Shown: positions 35,651 through 45,426, numbered from the stretch's first letter. The stretch is 64,000 bases of DNA from Steroidobacter gossypii (GCF_016801985.1 NZ_JAEVLS010000008.1:186001-250000); one strand, 5' to 3'. The notes: a model not told the origin generated them from the letters alone. Program-made: numbers and translations.

Positions 35651-36694
35651 ATGGCTATAGGACGAGTTCTACAACAGGAAATCCAGGAGGCCGTCGAAGC
35701 GCTGCGCGCTGGCGAGCTGGTGGCGTTTCCCACCGAGACGGTGTACGGCCTGGGCGCGAACGCCAACAATCCGGATGCGGTGCGTAAAATTTTCCGCATC
35801 AAGGGCCGGCCGTCGACACATCCGGTGATCGTCCACATCGATCATCCGCGTTATCTGCAGCGCTGGGTGCGCGAGATGACGCCCGAGGCGAAGAAACTCG
35901 CCGATGCTTTCTGGCCGGGGCCGCTGACTCTGGTGGCCAAGCGCGCGCCGGCGGTCAACGATGTGATCACCGGTGGGCAAGACACAGTAGCGATTCGCGT
36001 GCCGAATCATCCTGTCGCTCAACAATTGCTCAACGCGTTCGGCGGCGGCATCGCCGCACCCTCGGCGAACAGATACGGTCACGTGAGCCCGACGCGCGCC
36101 GAACATGTGCGCGAGGAGTTTGGTGACGAAGTGAAATGGGTGCTCGACGGTGGCGACTGCAAAGTCGGTCTGGAGTCCACCATCATCAGCTGTCTGGCCG
36201 ATGGGCCGCGCGTGTTGCGGCCGGGAAGCATCAGTTTCTCGCAGCTCAAGGCGGTGGTGCCGACCATCCAGATGGGCCCGAATCCCAGCGCACCGCGCGT
36301 GCCTGGCTCGACTTCCCGGCATTATTCGCCGACGACGCCGGTGAATGTGGTGCCGAGCCGGCGTTTGGAAACGGTGATGAACGAGTTCACCGCCAATCAC
36401 GAGAAAGTCGCCGTGTTGGCGCAGCGGCCGCCGGGCACCGCGAATCCGTTCATGACCTGGATCAATGCCGGCATTCGCCCCGACGTCTACGCGCGCAATC
36501 TATATGCGAATCTGCGCACGCTCGATAAAGCGAGCGCCAAGATCATCCTGGTCGAAGAAGTTCCCGAAGGCGAAAAGTGGGACGCCGTTCGCGATCGCCT
36601 GCGTCGCTCCGCGAGCGCCGAGAACATCGTCACGTACGATCAGGACATCGCCGCCTGGGTCGCCGATTTCGGCGAAGAAGGCGGGCCGACCTAG
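35651..36694 (+). CDS. Sua5/TsaC-type L-threonylcarbamoyladenylate synthase
   Basis: A 347-aa long-form enzyme (Sua5 type) that makes threonylcarbamoyl-AMP from threonine, bicarbonate and ATP for the t6A37 modification of tRNA. The N-terminal YrdC domain has VAFPTETVYGLGANA, IKGRPSTHPVIVHI, FWPGPLTLVAKR, VAIRVPNHPVAQQLL and APSANRYGHVSPT, and the GLESTIISC segment follows. A linker containing PGSTSRHYSPTTPV leads to the C-terminal Sua5 domain (about 235-347). It overlaps the convergent AAA+ gene by the palindrome CTAG. Confidence 0.93.
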   Translation: MAIGRVLQQEIQEAVEALRAGELVAFPTETVYGLGANANNPDAVRKIFRIKGRPSTHPVIVHIDHPRYLQRWVREMTPEAKKLADAFWPGPLTLVAKRAPAVNDVITGGQDTVAIRVPNHPVAQQLLNAFGGGIAAPSANRYGHVSPTRAEHVREEFGDEVKWVLDGGDCKVGLESTIISCLADGPRVLRPGSISFSQLKAVVPTIQMGPNPSAPRVPGSTSRHYSPTTPVNVVPSRRLETVMNEFTANHEKVAVLAQRPPGTANPFMTWINAGIRPDVYARNLYANLRTLDKASAKIILVEEVPEGEKWDAVRDRLRRSASAENIVTYDQDIAAWVADFGEEGGPT

Positions 36695-38187
36695 TCCGCA
36701 GGAACCGTGCGCTCGGCTGCCCACGAGCGCAGCTCGCTGATCTTTTCTTCCATGGTGACCGACAGCGGTCGCGTGGCCCTGATTTCTTGAAGTATGTGCG
36801 GGGCGGTCGCCGGCGAACCCGAGGCATGAGCGGCGTACACCGCCGAAACCACGGCCTGCTCGATCTCCGCGCCGGAGAAACCCTCGCAGGCAACGGCGAG
36901 TTGTCGGACGTGGTTATCCGAGAGCTCCAGATGGCGCTTCTTGGCGTGAATGCGGAGGATGTCTTCGCGGACGGTCGCGCCCGGGAGATCGACAAAGAAG
37001 ATCTCGTCGAGTCGGCCCTTGCGCACCAACTCCGGCGGCAGCGAGGAAATGTCGTTCGAGGTCGCGACCACGAACACGCGCGCTTTTCTTTCGGCGAGCC
37101 AGGTCAGGAAGGTGCCGAGCAGGCGGCGTGACGTGCCGTTGTCGCCGTTGCCCACCGACACGCCTTTCTCGATTTCGTCGATCCATAGCACGCACGGCGA
37201 CATCGTCTCCGCGGTGGCCAGCGACTCGCGCAGGTTGCGCTCCGACTCGCCGATGTACTTGTTGTGGATGGTTGCGAAGTCCAGGCGCAGCAGGGGCACG
37301 CCGTAGATGCCGGCGGCTGCTTTGGCGGCGACGCTCTTGCCGCAGCCCTGAACGCCGAGCAGCAGCACACCCTTGGGCGCTTCCAGGTGAGGCGCGCTGC
37401 CGTCGAACGCGGCCTTGCGCACTCGAAGCCAATCCTTCAGACGCGTCATGCCGCCGAGATCGGCGAACTGCGCAGTGTCGTACTCGAACGCCAGCACGCC
37501 GCCGCGATTCAACAGTTCATATTTCGCCTGCATCACCGCCGGCAGATCCGATGGCAACAGGGCGCCGTCGTCGAAAATCACTTTGCGCGCCAGTCGCTCG
37601 GTGTCGCTGGTAGACAGCCCGCCGAGATTTTCTACGAGCAACTCCAGCGACTTGCGATCTGTTTTTACACGTTTGCCGTAAGCGCGCGCCCAGTCGGCGG
37701 CGACGCGCTCGACGATCTCGTGGCGCTCGGCGCGATCTGGAAACGTCAGGCTCAGTCGCGCGCAGAAATGCTCGAGCTCGCGCGGCAGCTGAATCTCATG
37801 ACTGATGAGCACCACGTGGCGAGGCAGGCGGTCGTAGTCCTGACAGATGTCTTTCAGCAGGCGCACGTTCACCGGATCGGTGAGGAACGGATGGAAGTCG
37901 AGCAGGACGTACACGCCGGCAGTCGGCGTTGCGCGCAGCGATTTGAGCACCGCCGACGGCTCGGCATTGTGTTGCTGAGCGCCGCCCAGATCTATGTCGA
38001 GCCGACGCAAACCTTCCGTGACAGTCCACTGAAACACCGGCGTGTGCACCGGGGAGGCGAGCTGGGGCGCCAGCGAAGAGAGCAGTGCCAGCGCGCGCGG
38101 CTCGTCGCGCGTTTCGATGACGATCAGTGGAACGCGACTTTTCAGCAGCGCTTCCAGCTCCCGGCGCGTGTCCGTCGTCGCAGCCAT
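36691..38187 (-). CDS. Ycf46-like AAA+ ATPase
   Basis: A 498-aa protein with an N-terminal domain of about 235 residues ([28 protein letters not shown]-type helices) and a single AAA+ domain. The latter has Walker A GVQGCGKS at 278-285, Walker [11 protein letters not shown] near 333-342, the sensor-1 [11 protein letters not shown] and the arginine finger region [10 protein letters not shown]. This matches the Ycf46 family known from chloroplasts and cyanobacteria, of uncertain function in bacteria. The start is [10 protein letters not shown]. An upstream ATG-free extension is not needed. It is divergent from the decarboxylase gene across 291 bases. Confidence 0.86.
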   Translation of the reverse strand: MAATTDTRRELEALLKSRVPLIVIETRDEPRALALLSSLAPQLASPVHTPVFQWTVTEGLRRLDIDLGGAQQHNAEPSAVLKSLRATPTAGVYVLLDFHPFLTDPVNVRLLKDICQDYDRLPRHVVLISHEIQLPRELEHFCARLSLTFPDRAERHEIVERVAADWARAYGKRVKTDRKSLELLVENLGGLSTSDTERLARKVIFDDGALLPSDLPAVMQAKYELLNRGGVLAFEYDTAQFADLGGMTRLKDWLRVRKAAFDGSAPHLEAPKGVLLLGVQGCGKSVAAKAAAGIYGVPLLRLDFATIHNKYIGESERNLRESLATAETMSPCVLWIDEIEKGVSVGNGDNGTSRRLLGTFLTWLAERKARVFVVATSNDISSLPPELVRKGRLDEIFFVDLPGATVREDILRIHAKKRHLELSDNHVRQLAVACEGFSGAEIEQAVVSAVYAAHASGSPATAPHILQEIRATRPLSVTMEEKISELRSWAAERTVPAD

Positions 38188-38478
38188 TGTGGTGAATCTA
38201 ACTCCTTGTGCCGCACGTAAGAGAGCAGGCGAGGCGCGCTGGTGGACGTGCTGCAATTCGCCGTCCAGAATTTTTTTCGCCCACGCGGATAAAAACTGTG
38301 ACGCGCTTCTTGCATCGCCGGGCATTTTTGCTAAATTTCGCGCCGGCCTGTGTAAGAGAGCACCACGCGTAAGCTGCAGTGCCGCTCGACCAGAACTTGT
38401 GAGAGCTTCAGACGTTCAAGACATCTGTCGCTCTTGTTGGTTGGTTAAGTGTTCGCAGCTTTGAGAGGTGCCCAACAG
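38188..38478. promoter_or_regulatory. Divergent region between the AAA+ and decarboxylase genes
   Basis: This 291-base region has no gene. For the rightward gene, TTGCAT at 38310-38315 and TAAATT at 38332-38337 (16-base spacing) form a fair sigma-70 promoter, giving a leader of about 130 bases. The word GTAAGAGAGCA occurs twice (about 38217 and 38352). The leader is long enough to hold a control element, but no known riboswitch was recognised. Confidence 0.45.
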
Positions 38479-39723
38479 GTGTTGCCCCGCGCAGCCAAGC
38501 AGTCACTCGCCGTTTCTCCGGCCCACTCCTTCGATTCCACCACCCTGACCGAAGCTGAGATCCGTGCGCTCGTCGCGCGTTTCGGCTCGCCGCTGCTGGT
38601 GGTCGACTGCGAGCAGGTGCGTCGCCAGTACCGCGCGCTCAAAGCCGCTTTGCCTGGCGTCGATCTCCACTACGCGCTCAAGCCGCTGCCGCACGCCGCG
38701 GTCGTGGCTTGCTTACGCGACGAGGGAGCTTATTTCGACCTCGCGACGACCGGTGAGGTGGAGCTGGTGAAGCAGCAGGGTATCGCCCCGAGCCGCTGCA
38801 TTCACACGCACCCGATCAAGCGCGACAGCGACATTCGCGACGCGCTTCGTTACGGCGTCACCACGTTCGTCGCCGACAACCCGGACGAGCTGAAGAAGTT
38901 CGTGCGCTATCGCAAGCGCGCCGAGATCCTGATTCGCGTGTCGTTCCGCAGCCCCAACGCTGTGGTCGATCTGTCGAAGAAGTTCGGCTGCGCCGCTGGC
39001 GACGTGCTCGGCATGATCGAACAGGCTCGCCGTCTCGGCGTGCGCGTACGCGGTTTGTCTTTCCACGTCGGCTCCCAGGCGACCGACCCGGCGAAGTACG
39101 TCGAAGCCGTACACGCATGCACCAACATCATGGCGGAAGCCGTGCTGGCGGGGCTGCCGTCGCTCGACGTGCTCGACATCGGTGGCGGTTTCCCGGTGGC
39201 TTACAACGACAGCGTGACGCCGATCGACGAGTTCTGTCGTCCGATTCGCGCTGCGCTCGCCAAGCTGCCGCCGCACGTGCGAGTCATCGCCGAGCCGGGC
39301 CGCTACATCGCCGCGCCTGCCGCGATCGCGGTGTCGTCGGTGATGGGCAAGGCCAAGCGCGATGGTCGCTGGTGGTATTACCTCGACGACGGTCTGTACG
39401 GCTCGTACAGCGGTCAGATGTTCGACCACGCCAAGTATCCGGTATCGGTGCTGCGTGAAGGTGGCGAGTTGCACGAGAGCGTGCTCGCAGGACCGACCTG
39501 CGACTCCATCGACGTGATCGACGAAAGCATCATGTTGCCGGAGCTGGAAGTGGGTGACCTGGTGGTGGGCCGCATGATGGGCGCTTACACCTGGGCGTCC
39601 GCCACCGACTTCAATTTCTTCACGCGCGCCAAGGTCGTGGTGATGAACGAGACGGCCGACGCGCGACGCGTGGTTCGCCTGCAGCGCAAGGCTGCCGGCG
39701 GCGGTCGAGGCCGGGCCGCCTGA
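38479..39723 (+). CDS. Type III PLP-dependent ornithine/lysine decarboxylase
   Basis: A 414-aa fold-III (alanine-racemase-type) decarboxylase of the eukaryotic-ODC group, expected to make putrescine or cadaverine. It has the PLP-lysine context HYALKPLPH, FDLATTGEVEL, HTHPIKR, LSFHVGSQ, LDIGGGFPVAYND, IAEPGRYIAAPA and the catalytic Cys in AGPTCDSIDVIDE. The GTG at 38479 is chosen because AGAGG lies about ten bases upstream, although an in-frame GTG at 38449 is possible. Substrate choice between ornithine and lysine cannot be read with certainty. Confidence 0.92.
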   Translation: MLPRAAKQSLAVSPAHSFDSTTLTEAEIRALVARFGSPLLVVDCEQVRRQYRALKAALPGVDLHYALKPLPHAAVVACLRDEGAYFDLATTGEVELVKQQGIAPSRCIHTHPIKRDSDIRDALRYGVTTFVADNPDELKKFVRYRKRAEILIRVSFRSPNAVVDLSKKFGCAAGDVLGMIEQARRLGVRVRGLSFHVGSQATDPAKYVEAVHACTNIMAEAVLAGLPSLDVLDIGGGFPVAYNDSVTPIDEFCRPIRAALAKLPPHVRVIAEPGRYIAAPAAIAVSSVMGKAKRDGRWWYYLDDGLYGSYSGQMFDHAKYPVSVLREGGELHESVLAGPTCDSIDVIDESIMLPELEVGDLVVGRMMGAYTWASATDFNFFTRAKVVVMNETADARRVVRLQRKAAGGGRGRAA

Positions 39724-39753
39724 ACAGGGCGGCCTGCGTTGGGAGATCTCTCC

Positions 39754-40470
39754 TTGCAGGTTAAGGTCCTCGATCACGTTGCCGGAGCGCAAGCTGCGCA
39801 GGGCATCGCCGTCGTCATCGATGTGTTCCGCGCCTTTTCGGTCGCCGCCTACGCATTCTCTCGCGGGGCGGCGACCGTCATTGCCGTCGCCGAAGTCGAT
39901 GACGCGCGCGAACTGAAGCGCCAGCATCCGGATTGGCTGCTGATCGGCGAGCGCCACGCCAGGCCACTTCCCGGTTTCGATTGCGGCAATTCACCCAGCG
40001 ATCTGGAAAAGCTCGAGGTCGCCGGCCGCACGATCATCCACACCACTCACGCCGGCACTCAGGGACTCACCGCGGTGCCGGAGTCGGTGCCGACCATCAC
40101 CGGGGCGCTGGTCAACGCCGGCGCCATCGTTCGTTATCTGCAGTCGCTCCAGCCTGAAGTCGTGACATTGGTGCGCATGGGTCACGAAGCTCGCGAGAAC
40201 TGCGCCGAGGACGATCTGTGCGCCGAGCTGTTGCGCTCGCGATTGCTCGGCGAGCCGATGCCGGTCGGCGGAGTCCGCGAGCTGCTGAGAAAAGCGCCCA
40301 GCGCGCAGAAGTTCTTCGACCCGGCTTGCGATTGGGCGCCCGAGCGCGACTTCGATCTGTGCACGCGAACCGACGAGTTCGATTTCGTCCTTGCGCGCGA
40401 TGCGAGCGGCGCGCCGGCTCGCTTGCGCAAGATCGATGTGCCCAAGGCCCCACTCCAGGACCCAATCTAG
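39754..40470 (+). CDS. ComB-like 2-phosphosulfolactate phosphatase family protein
   Basis: A 238-aa protein of the ComB family, which hydrolyses 2-phosphosulfolactate in coenzyme M synthesis in archaea and in some bacteria. It begins with VKVLDHVAGAQAAQG and has VVIDVFRAFSVAAYAF, the LPGFDCGNSP motif, HTTHAGTQGL and VRMGHEARENCAEDD. A gammaproteobacterium has no obvious use for coenzyme M, so the true substrate is uncertain. A TTG start at 39754 is preferred because GGGAG lies eight bases upstream, although an upstream TTG at 39739 also exists. The stop lies in a tandem repeat, and the last residues are encoded by its first unit. Confidence 0.82.
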   Translation: MQVKVLDHVAGAQAAQGIAVVIDVFRAFSVAAYAFSRGAATVIAVAEVDDARELKRQHPDWLLIGERHARPLPGFDCGNSPSDLEKLEVAGRTIIHTTHAGTQGLTAVPESVPTITGALVNAGAIVRYLQSLQPEVVTLVRMGHEARENCAEDDLCAELLRSRLLGEPMPVGGVRELLRKAPSAQKFFDPACDWAPERDFDLCTRTDEFDFVLARDASGAPARLRKIDVPKAPLQDPI

Positions 40471-40526
40471 GACCCAATCTAGGACCCAATCTAGGACCCA
40501 GATCTAGGACCCAGATCTAGGACCAG
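40457..40526 (+). repeat. Tandem repeat of 12-13 bases
   Basis: Three units of AGGACCCAATCT followed by two of AGGACCCAGATCT and a partial AGGACCAG, running from 40457 to 40526. It starts inside the last codons of the ComB-like gene and includes its stop codon (TAG within each unit). Loss or gain of units would leave the encoded protein unchanged after the first unit. Confidence 0.95.
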
Positions 40527-40564
40527 TCCAGCTCGATTCGCCCTGACGCAACGATTCAAGCATC

Positions 40565-40909
40565 GTGACCAACCCTGTCGTTCGGACCATCCTGCTGCTG
40601 ACCCTGTCGAACGTGTTCATGACGTTCGCCTGGTATGCGCACCTCAAAGAGCTCAATCAAAAGCCCTGGATCGTCGCGGCGCTGCTCAGCTGGGGCATCG
40701 CGCTGTTCGAGTATCTGTTGCAAGTGCCGGCCAACCGCATCGGCTACACCGTCATGAGCCTGCCGCAGTTGAAGATCCTGCAGGAAGTGATCACGCTGAC
40801 GGTGTTCGTGCCCTTTGTCATGCTCTACATGCGCCAGCCGCTCAAGCTCGACTATCTGTGGGCGGCGCTGTGCATGTTGGGCGCCGTATATTTTGTGTTT
40901 CGCAAATGA
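40565..40909 (+). CDS. DUF486/DMT family four-helix membrane protein
   Basis: A 114-aa protein with four predicted transmembrane helices (about 8-26, 33-52, 63-85, 93-110) and the family sequences LTLSNVFMTFAWYAHLKELN, ALFEYLLQVPANRIGY and QLKILQEVITLTVF. DUF486 proteins resemble half-size drug/metabolite transporters. Function is not established. The start is a GTG, and it overlaps the next gene by ATGA. Confidence 0.85.
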   Translation: MTNPVVRTILLLTLSNVFMTFAWYAHLKELNQKPWIVAALLSWGIALFEYLLQVPANRIGYTVMSLPQLKILQEVITLTVFVPFVMLYMRQPLKLDYLWAALCMLGAVYFVFRK

Positions 40910-41355
40910 GCACCGCCATTCATCGCCTCGTCGAGAGCTGCCGTCGCGGAGACGACCCTTCAGTGGTGGCGCGCTTGCGCTCGGGATGGGCGGTGATGGG
41001 CCAGCGCCAGGTGCTGCCTGGCTATTGTCTGCTGCTGCCGGACCCGGTGGTGCCGCATTTGAATGCGCTCGAGCGTGAGCAGCGCGACTTGTTTCTGTCC
41101 GAGCTCGGCTTGCTCGGCGAAGCGGTGCTGGCCGCGACCGGTGCGGTGCGAATCAATTACGCCATTTTCGGCAACGTGGAGCCCGCATTGCACGCTCACG
41201 TGCATCCACGTTATGCCGATGAGCCCGAAGCCATGCGCGCCAACAATCCCTGGGGCTACGACTGGCAGCAGGCGCCGGCATTCGACGCGCAGCTGCATGG
41301 CGCGCGGCGTGACTTAATTCGCCAGCACCTGGGCCGGCTCGGCGCCGCGCTATAA
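40906..41355 (+). CDS. HIT-like nucleotide-binding-fold protein
   Basis: A 149-aa protein with the histidine motif HAHVHPRY near residue 95-102, reminiscent of HIT-superfamily hydrolases and transferases. It also has VLPGYCLLLPDPVV, RDLFLSELGLLGEAVLAATGA and INYAIFGN, the usual layout of HIT proteins. The three-His run has a HxHxH form, so AMP-lysine hydrolase or AppppA-type activity is possible but not shown. ATGA overlap with the DUF486 gene implies co-expression. Confidence 0.75.
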   Translation: MSTAIHRLVESCRRGDDPSVVARLRSGWAVMGQRQVLPGYCLLLPDPVVPHLNALEREQRDLFLSELGLLGEAVLAATGAVRINYAIFGNVEPALHAHVHPRYADEPEAMRANNPWGYDWQQAPAFDAQLHGARRDLIRQHLGRLGAAL

Positions 41356-41629
41356 TTCTCACTGGCAAATTCTCTCCGGCGCTTTTTTTCAAGGGGTTTC
41401 GTGCGGTGAGCGCGTGTGGACTGGCGCACACTGTCGCCGGTTGCTGACGGTTGGCGGTTTACAGGGTGAGGTTGCGAGGTAAACTCCCGGTCCTGGGGAG
41501 GATTTGCAGCTATGCACCACAATCATGCCGCACTGTCCTCGCGCCAGTTTCAGCGACACCCCCCATGCATCGGCATGCCACGAAGGGATGCGCTGCTCGG
41601 AAGCATTCAGGAAGAGTGAGTAGCTCGAT
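41356..41629. other. Gene-free interval before the TfoX-N gene
   Basis: Nothing in these 274 bases looks like a gene. A perfect TATAAT at 41351-41356 overlaps the stop of the preceding gene and could start a transcript with a long leader toward 41630. The stretch CCGGCGCTTTTTTTC at about 41381-41395 ends in a seven-T run and could help terminate transcription, but no strong stem precedes it. A second GC-rich segment and a CATGCATCGGCATGC dyad near 41568 are also present. Confidence 0.35.
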
Positions 41630-42034
41630 ATGCGGGTCAAGTCGAGCCTGGCCAGTTACGTTGCAGAACAGCTCGCGCCGCTCGGGCGAATTTCCAGTCG
41701 TGCGATTTTCGGCGGCGTCGGTGTGTTCATCGACGAGCGTCTGCTCGCCATCGTGATGGGCGACAAGCTTTATCTGCACACCGACAAGAGCAATCTGGAC
41801 GATTATGTCGCGCGCGGCATGCCGCAGTTCAAGCCGTATCCGAACGCGTTCGACCTCACCACCGATCATCACGAAGTGCCCTCGGACGTCGTGCAGGACG
41901 CCGAGCAGCTGAAGATCTGGGGTGAGCGCGCGCTCACCGCCGCTATCGAATCGGCGCGCGCCAAACAGATGGCGGGCATCGAACGTTCGCGCCACATGAA
42001 ACAGGCCAAGCGGCGCGAGAAAGAGAAGAAATAA
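41630..42034 (+). CDS. TfoX/Sxy N-terminal domain protein
   Basis: A 134-aa protein consisting of the TfoX/Sxy N-terminal domain (SYVAEQLAPLGRISSRAIFGGVGVF, then GDKLYLHTDKSNLDDY) with a Lys/Arg-rich tail. Full TfoX, the competence activator, also has a C-terminal domain, absent here, so a competence function should not be assumed. It converges on the YyaL-like gene with six bases between stops. Confidence 0.85.
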   Translation: MRVKSSLASYVAEQLAPLGRISSRAIFGGVGVFIDERLLAIVMGDKLYLHTDKSNLDDYVARGMPQFKPYPNAFDLTTDHHEVPSDVVQDAEQLKIWGERALTAAIESARAKQMAGIERSRHMKQAKRREKEKK

Positions 42035-42040
42035 CCGGCG

Positions 42041-44125
42041 CTAGCTCCGAGTGAGCGCGACAAGTGCGGCCAGCGAGCGCACCGGTGCCGAGCACGTCAC
42101 TCCGCGACATACATAAGCCGCGGTTTCATCCAGAGGCTTCTTGTCGGCGATCGCAGCCGGCAGCGCCGATGCGTCGGCGGGGATCGCGAATACCAGCCTT
42201 CGCGGCGCGTAGACGTTGGCGAGCGCATCGCGCCAGCTTTCAGCTTCTTGGGTTTCGCCGCGCACGAACACGATCTCCGGCGGCTCGAGATGTTCTTCCA
42301 AGGCCACGAGCAGCGCTGTGTGTGCATGAGGGTAGTGCTGCAAGGCAGGCCAAGCGGCTCGTAACGTCTTCGCCGCGGCATCCAGATATCTGGTCTCACC
42401 CAGCAGCAGCCCGAGCCGTGTGAGCACCTGCGCAGCGATGGCGTTGCCGGCGGGCAAAGCTTCGTCGCTGAACGAGCGGGATCGATGCATCAGCTGTTCG
42501 TGATCGTCGGCGGTGAAAAAGAAACCGCCCGACTCGCGATCCTCGAAGTGCGTGAGCAGCGCTTCGGCCAGCTCGGTCGCGAATTGCAGATCGTCGCTGC
42601 GCCAGCGGGTTTGCAGCAATTCCAGGACGCCGTCGAGCAGAAATGCGTAGTCGTCGAGATACGCGGCGAAGCGTGCGCGGCCGTCCTTGAACGCGGCCAG
42701 CAACCGACCGTCGCGCCAGCATTGCTGCCGAATGAAATCCACGGCTCGACTCGCCGCATCGGCCAGATCGGCGCGCCGAAGCGCACGAGCTGCGACCGCC
42801 AGCCCGCCGATCGCCAGACCGTTCCAGGACGTGAGCACCTTTTCGTCACGACCCGGCCACACGCGACGATTGCGAGCTTCGAGCAGAATCTGGCGCGCGC
42901 GAGCGATGCGCCGGTCCACTTCGGCCGGCTCGATGTGCAATTCCTGAGCGATCTCTTCCTCGGGACGAAACACATGCAGATGCCAGGCGATGTCTTCGAA
43001 GTTCGCGGGCCGATCCAGGCCGAAGCGACGGGAGAACACGGCGTAATCATCGGCATCGAGCAGTGTCGCCACTTCGTCCGGTTGCCACACGTAGAACCAG
43101 CCTTCGTGGCCTTCGGAGTCGGCATCGAGCGCCGACCAGAAACCGCCTTCGGGCGACTGCATGTCGCGAATCATCCAATCTGCCGTTGCGCCAGCGACGC
43201 GGCCGAACAAGGGCTCACCGGTGGCCAGCGCCGCATGCGCATAGATCCGCAGCAGCTGCCCGTTGTCGTACAGCATTTTCTCGAAGTGCGGGATCATCCA
43301 ATACGCATCGACGCTGTACCGAGCGAAGCCGCCGCCCAGCTGATCGTAGATGCCGCCATCCGCCATGCGCTTGAGCGTGAGCGTGGCCATGAAGAGCGAA
43401 TGCAGATCGGGCTCGTCCGCGCCTGCGGTCGCGCGCCATTGGCGCAACAGGAACTCGATATTGCTGGGATGAGGGAATTTCGGTGCGCCTCCGAAACCGC
43501 CGAATTGCTGATCGAACGCAGCGGCCAGTTGCTCGCGCGCGGCGCGAATCGGCGCCGTCGTCAGCGCCGTGTCGCCGGCGGCGGGCGGGGAGTGCAATTG
43601 ATCGAAGGCCTGCTGCAAAGCTGCGCTTTGCTGGGCGATGTCGTCGCCGCGTTCGCGATAGAACTGCGCCACCCGCTGCAACAGATCGGTGAACGCGGGC
43701 AGCCCGTGGCGCGCTTCCTTGGGGAAGTAAGTGCCGCCGAAGAAAGGCCGCTGGTCGCGCGGGGAGAGAAACATCGTCAGGGGCCAGCCGCCGCCGCGCT
43801 GGGTCAGCATCTGTTGCGCAATCTGGTAGATGCGGTCCAGGTCGGGGCGCTCCTCGCGGTCCACCTTGATGTTCACGAACAGCTCGTTCATCACCGCCGC
43901 GCTGGCCGGATCCTCGAAGGACTCATGCGCCATGACGTGGCACCAGTGACAGGCCGAGTAGCCGATGGATAGCAAAATCGGCTTGTTTTCGCGGCGCGCG
44001 CGCTCCAGAGCCTCCTCGCCCCAGGGATACCAATCCACCGGGTTGGCGGCGTGCTGCAGCAGGTACGGGCTGGTTTCGTCCGCCAGTCGATTGCGGGGAC
44101 GGTTGCGATGTGATGATTCGTGCAT
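42041..44125 (-). CDS. YyaL-like thioredoxin-domain protein (DUF255)
   Basis: A 694-aa protein: a thioredoxin-fold N-terminal domain with the motif SACHWCHVM (Cys59 and Cys62 in CHWC) and the family opening [22 protein letters not shown], followed by an alpha/alpha six-barrel (about 190-600) like N-acylglucosamine epimerases ([56 protein letters not shown]-type segments). The human relative is spermatogenesis-associated protein 20. Enzymatic activity is unproven. The start MHESSHRNR lies 18 bases from the divergent rlmI start. Confidence 0.88.
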   Translation of the reverse strand: MHESSHRNRPRNRLADETSPYLLQHAANPVDWYPWGEEALERARRENKPILLSIGYSACHWCHVMAHESFEDPASAAVMNELFVNIKVDREERPDLDRIYQIAQQMLTQRGGGWPLTMFLSPRDQRPFFGGTYFPKEARHGLPAFTDLLQRVAQFYRERGDDIAQQSAALQQAFDQLHSPPAAGDTALTTAPIRAAREQLAAAFDQQFGGFGGAPKFPHPSNIEFLLRQWRATAGADEPDLHSLFMATLTLKRMADGGIYDQLGGGFARYSVDAYWMIPHFEKMLYDNGQLLRIYAHAALATGEPLFGRVAGATADWMIRDMQSPEGGFWSALDADSEGHEGWFYVWQPDEVATLLDADDYAVFSRRFGLDRPANFEDIAWHLHVFRPEEEIAQELHIEPAEVDRRIARARQILLEARNRRVWPGRDEKVLTSWNGLAIGGLAVAARALRRADLADAASRAVDFIRQQCWRDGRLLAAFKDGRARFAAYLDDYAFLLDGVLELLQTRWRSDDLQFATELAEALLTHFEDRESGGFFFTADDHEQLMHRSRSFSDEALPAGNAIAAQVLTRLGLLLGETRYLDAAAKTLRAAWPALQHYPHAHTALLVALEEHLEPPEIVFVRGETQEAESWRDALANVYAPRRLVFAIPADASALPAAIADKKPLDETAAYVCRGVTCSAPVRSLAALVALTRS

Positions 44126-44130
44126 AGAAT
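44103..44130 (+). promoter_or_regulatory. Candidate sigma-70 promoter of rlmI
   Basis: TTGCGA (44103-44108) and TAGAAT (44125-44130) are 16 bases apart, giving a start near 44137, about seven bases before the rlmI ATG. The element lies within the 5' end of the divergent YyaL-like gene. Confidence 0.5.
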
Positions 44131-44143
44131 GCGCCCACTCTAA

Positions 44144-45373
44144 ATGAACACCGCCCCCGACACACCGACTCCCCACGTTACGCCCGCCGAGCTGCCGGAG
44201 TTGCGCTTGAAGCGCGGCGAGGACCGTCGTCTGGCCGCTGGCCATATGTGGGTGTTTTCCAACGAAGTGGACACCGCGCGCACGCCGCTGACGGCTTTCA
44301 AGCCCGGCGCATTGTGCCGTGTCGTGTCCGACCGCGACCGCTTCCTGGGCTATGCCTATGTGAATCCGCACTCGCTGATCAGCGCGCGCATTCTCGGTCG
44401 CAACGCCAACTTCGCGCCCGACAAGTCGCTGCTCGTGCATCGCTTGCAGGTGGCGCAATCGCTGCGTCGCTCGCTGTATCAGCAGCCGTTCTATCGGCTG
44501 GTGTACGGCGAGTCCGATGGCTTGCCGGGCCTGGTGCTGGACCGATTCGGCGACGTGGTGGTCGGGCAGATCGCCACCGCCGGCATGGAAGCCCTGCGTC
44601 CGCAGATCGAGGCGGCCGTGAAAAAGGTCATCGATCCCGCGGCGCTGGTGTGGAAGAACGATGGCGGGGTGCGCGATCTGGAAGGCCTGCCGCATTACGT
44701 CGAGACGGCCATCGGCACCGCGCCGGAGTCGGTAGTGGTCGAAGAGGGCGCTGTCGGCTTCCAAGTGCCGCTCGGTGGCGGCCAGAAAACCGGCTGGTTC
44801 TTCGATCAGGCCGCCAATCGACTGGCGTTACGCAAATATGTCGGCGGTGCGCGCGTGCTCGACGTTTTCAGCTATGTCGGCGCCTGGGGCTTGGGTGCGC
44901 TGAAGGCGGGCGCCACCGAAGTCACGTGCGTCGATTCCTCCGCGACGGCCCTGGAGCTGTTACAGGCAAGCGCGGCCAGCAACGGTTTGAAGCCCGCGGT
45001 GATCAAAGGCGACGCGTTCGATGTCATGGAGCAGCTGCACGGCGAAGGGCGGCGCTTCGACGTCGTGGTGATCGATCCGCCGGCGTTCATCAAGCGCAAA
45101 AAGGATGTGCCCAAGGGCGAGGCGGCCTACAAGCGGCTCAATCAGCTCGCCATGCAGTTGCTGGACAGAGACGGCATCCTGGTGTCGTGTTCCTGCTCGT
45201 ATCATCTGGAACCGGAGCACCTGCTCACCGCGATTCAGCGCGGCGCGCGGCATCTGGGCCGGTTTGCCCAAGTGGTGGAAGTCGGGGGCCAGGCGCCGGA
45301 TCATCCGATTCATCCTGCGATCCCGGAAACGCGCTACCTGAAGGCCTATTTCTGCCGGGTCGTGACCGAATAA
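44144..45373 (+). CDS. rlmI: RlmI-like 23S rRNA cytosine methyltransferase
   Basis: A 409-aa class I SAM methyltransferase of the RlmI/YccW family (E. coli RlmI, 396 aa, makes m5C1962 in 23S rRNA). The N-terminal PUA domain ([47 protein letters not shown]) precedes the Rossmann domain with [44 protein letters not shown] and the catalytic Cys in LVSCSCSYH. Substrate site identity is inferred from the family. Confidence 0.93.
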   Translation: MNTAPDTPTPHVTPAELPELRLKRGEDRRLAAGHMWVFSNEVDTARTPLTAFKPGALCRVVSDRDRFLGYAYVNPHSLISARILGRNANFAPDKSLLVHRLQVAQSLRRSLYQQPFYRLVYGESDGLPGLVLDRFGDVVVGQIATAGMEALRPQIEAAVKKVIDPAALVWKNDGGVRDLEGLPHYVETAIGTAPESVVVEEGAVGFQVPLGGGQKTGWFFDQAANRLALRKYVGGARVLDVFSYVGAWGLGALKAGATEVTCVDSSATALELLQASAASNGLKPAVIKGDAFDVMEQLHGEGRRFDVVVIDPPAFIKRKKDVPKGEAAYKRLNQLAMQLLDRDGILVSCSCSYHLEPEHLLTAIQRGARHLGRFAQVVEVGGQAPDHPIHPAIPETRYLKAYFCRVVTE

Positions 45374-45407
45374 CGGCCCGATCGACGGGCGGGTGAAACG
45401 ATGGCAT

Positions 45408-45416
45408 TGGTATACT
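45408..45416 (+). promoter_or_regulatory. Extended -10 promoter candidate for lgt
   Basis: TGG followed by TATACT, ten bases before the lgt ATG, gives a predicted leader of about three or four bases. Confidence 0.5.
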
Positions 45417-45426
45417 CGCGCCGACA

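Noticed and set aside
38338-38478. A polyamine-type riboswitch in the decarboxylase leader
   Set aside because: No conserved aptamer word or paired element was recognised. It is only noted as a long leader.
41630-42034. A competence activator (full TfoX/Sxy)
   Set aside because: Only the N-terminal domain is present, so a competence role is not supported.
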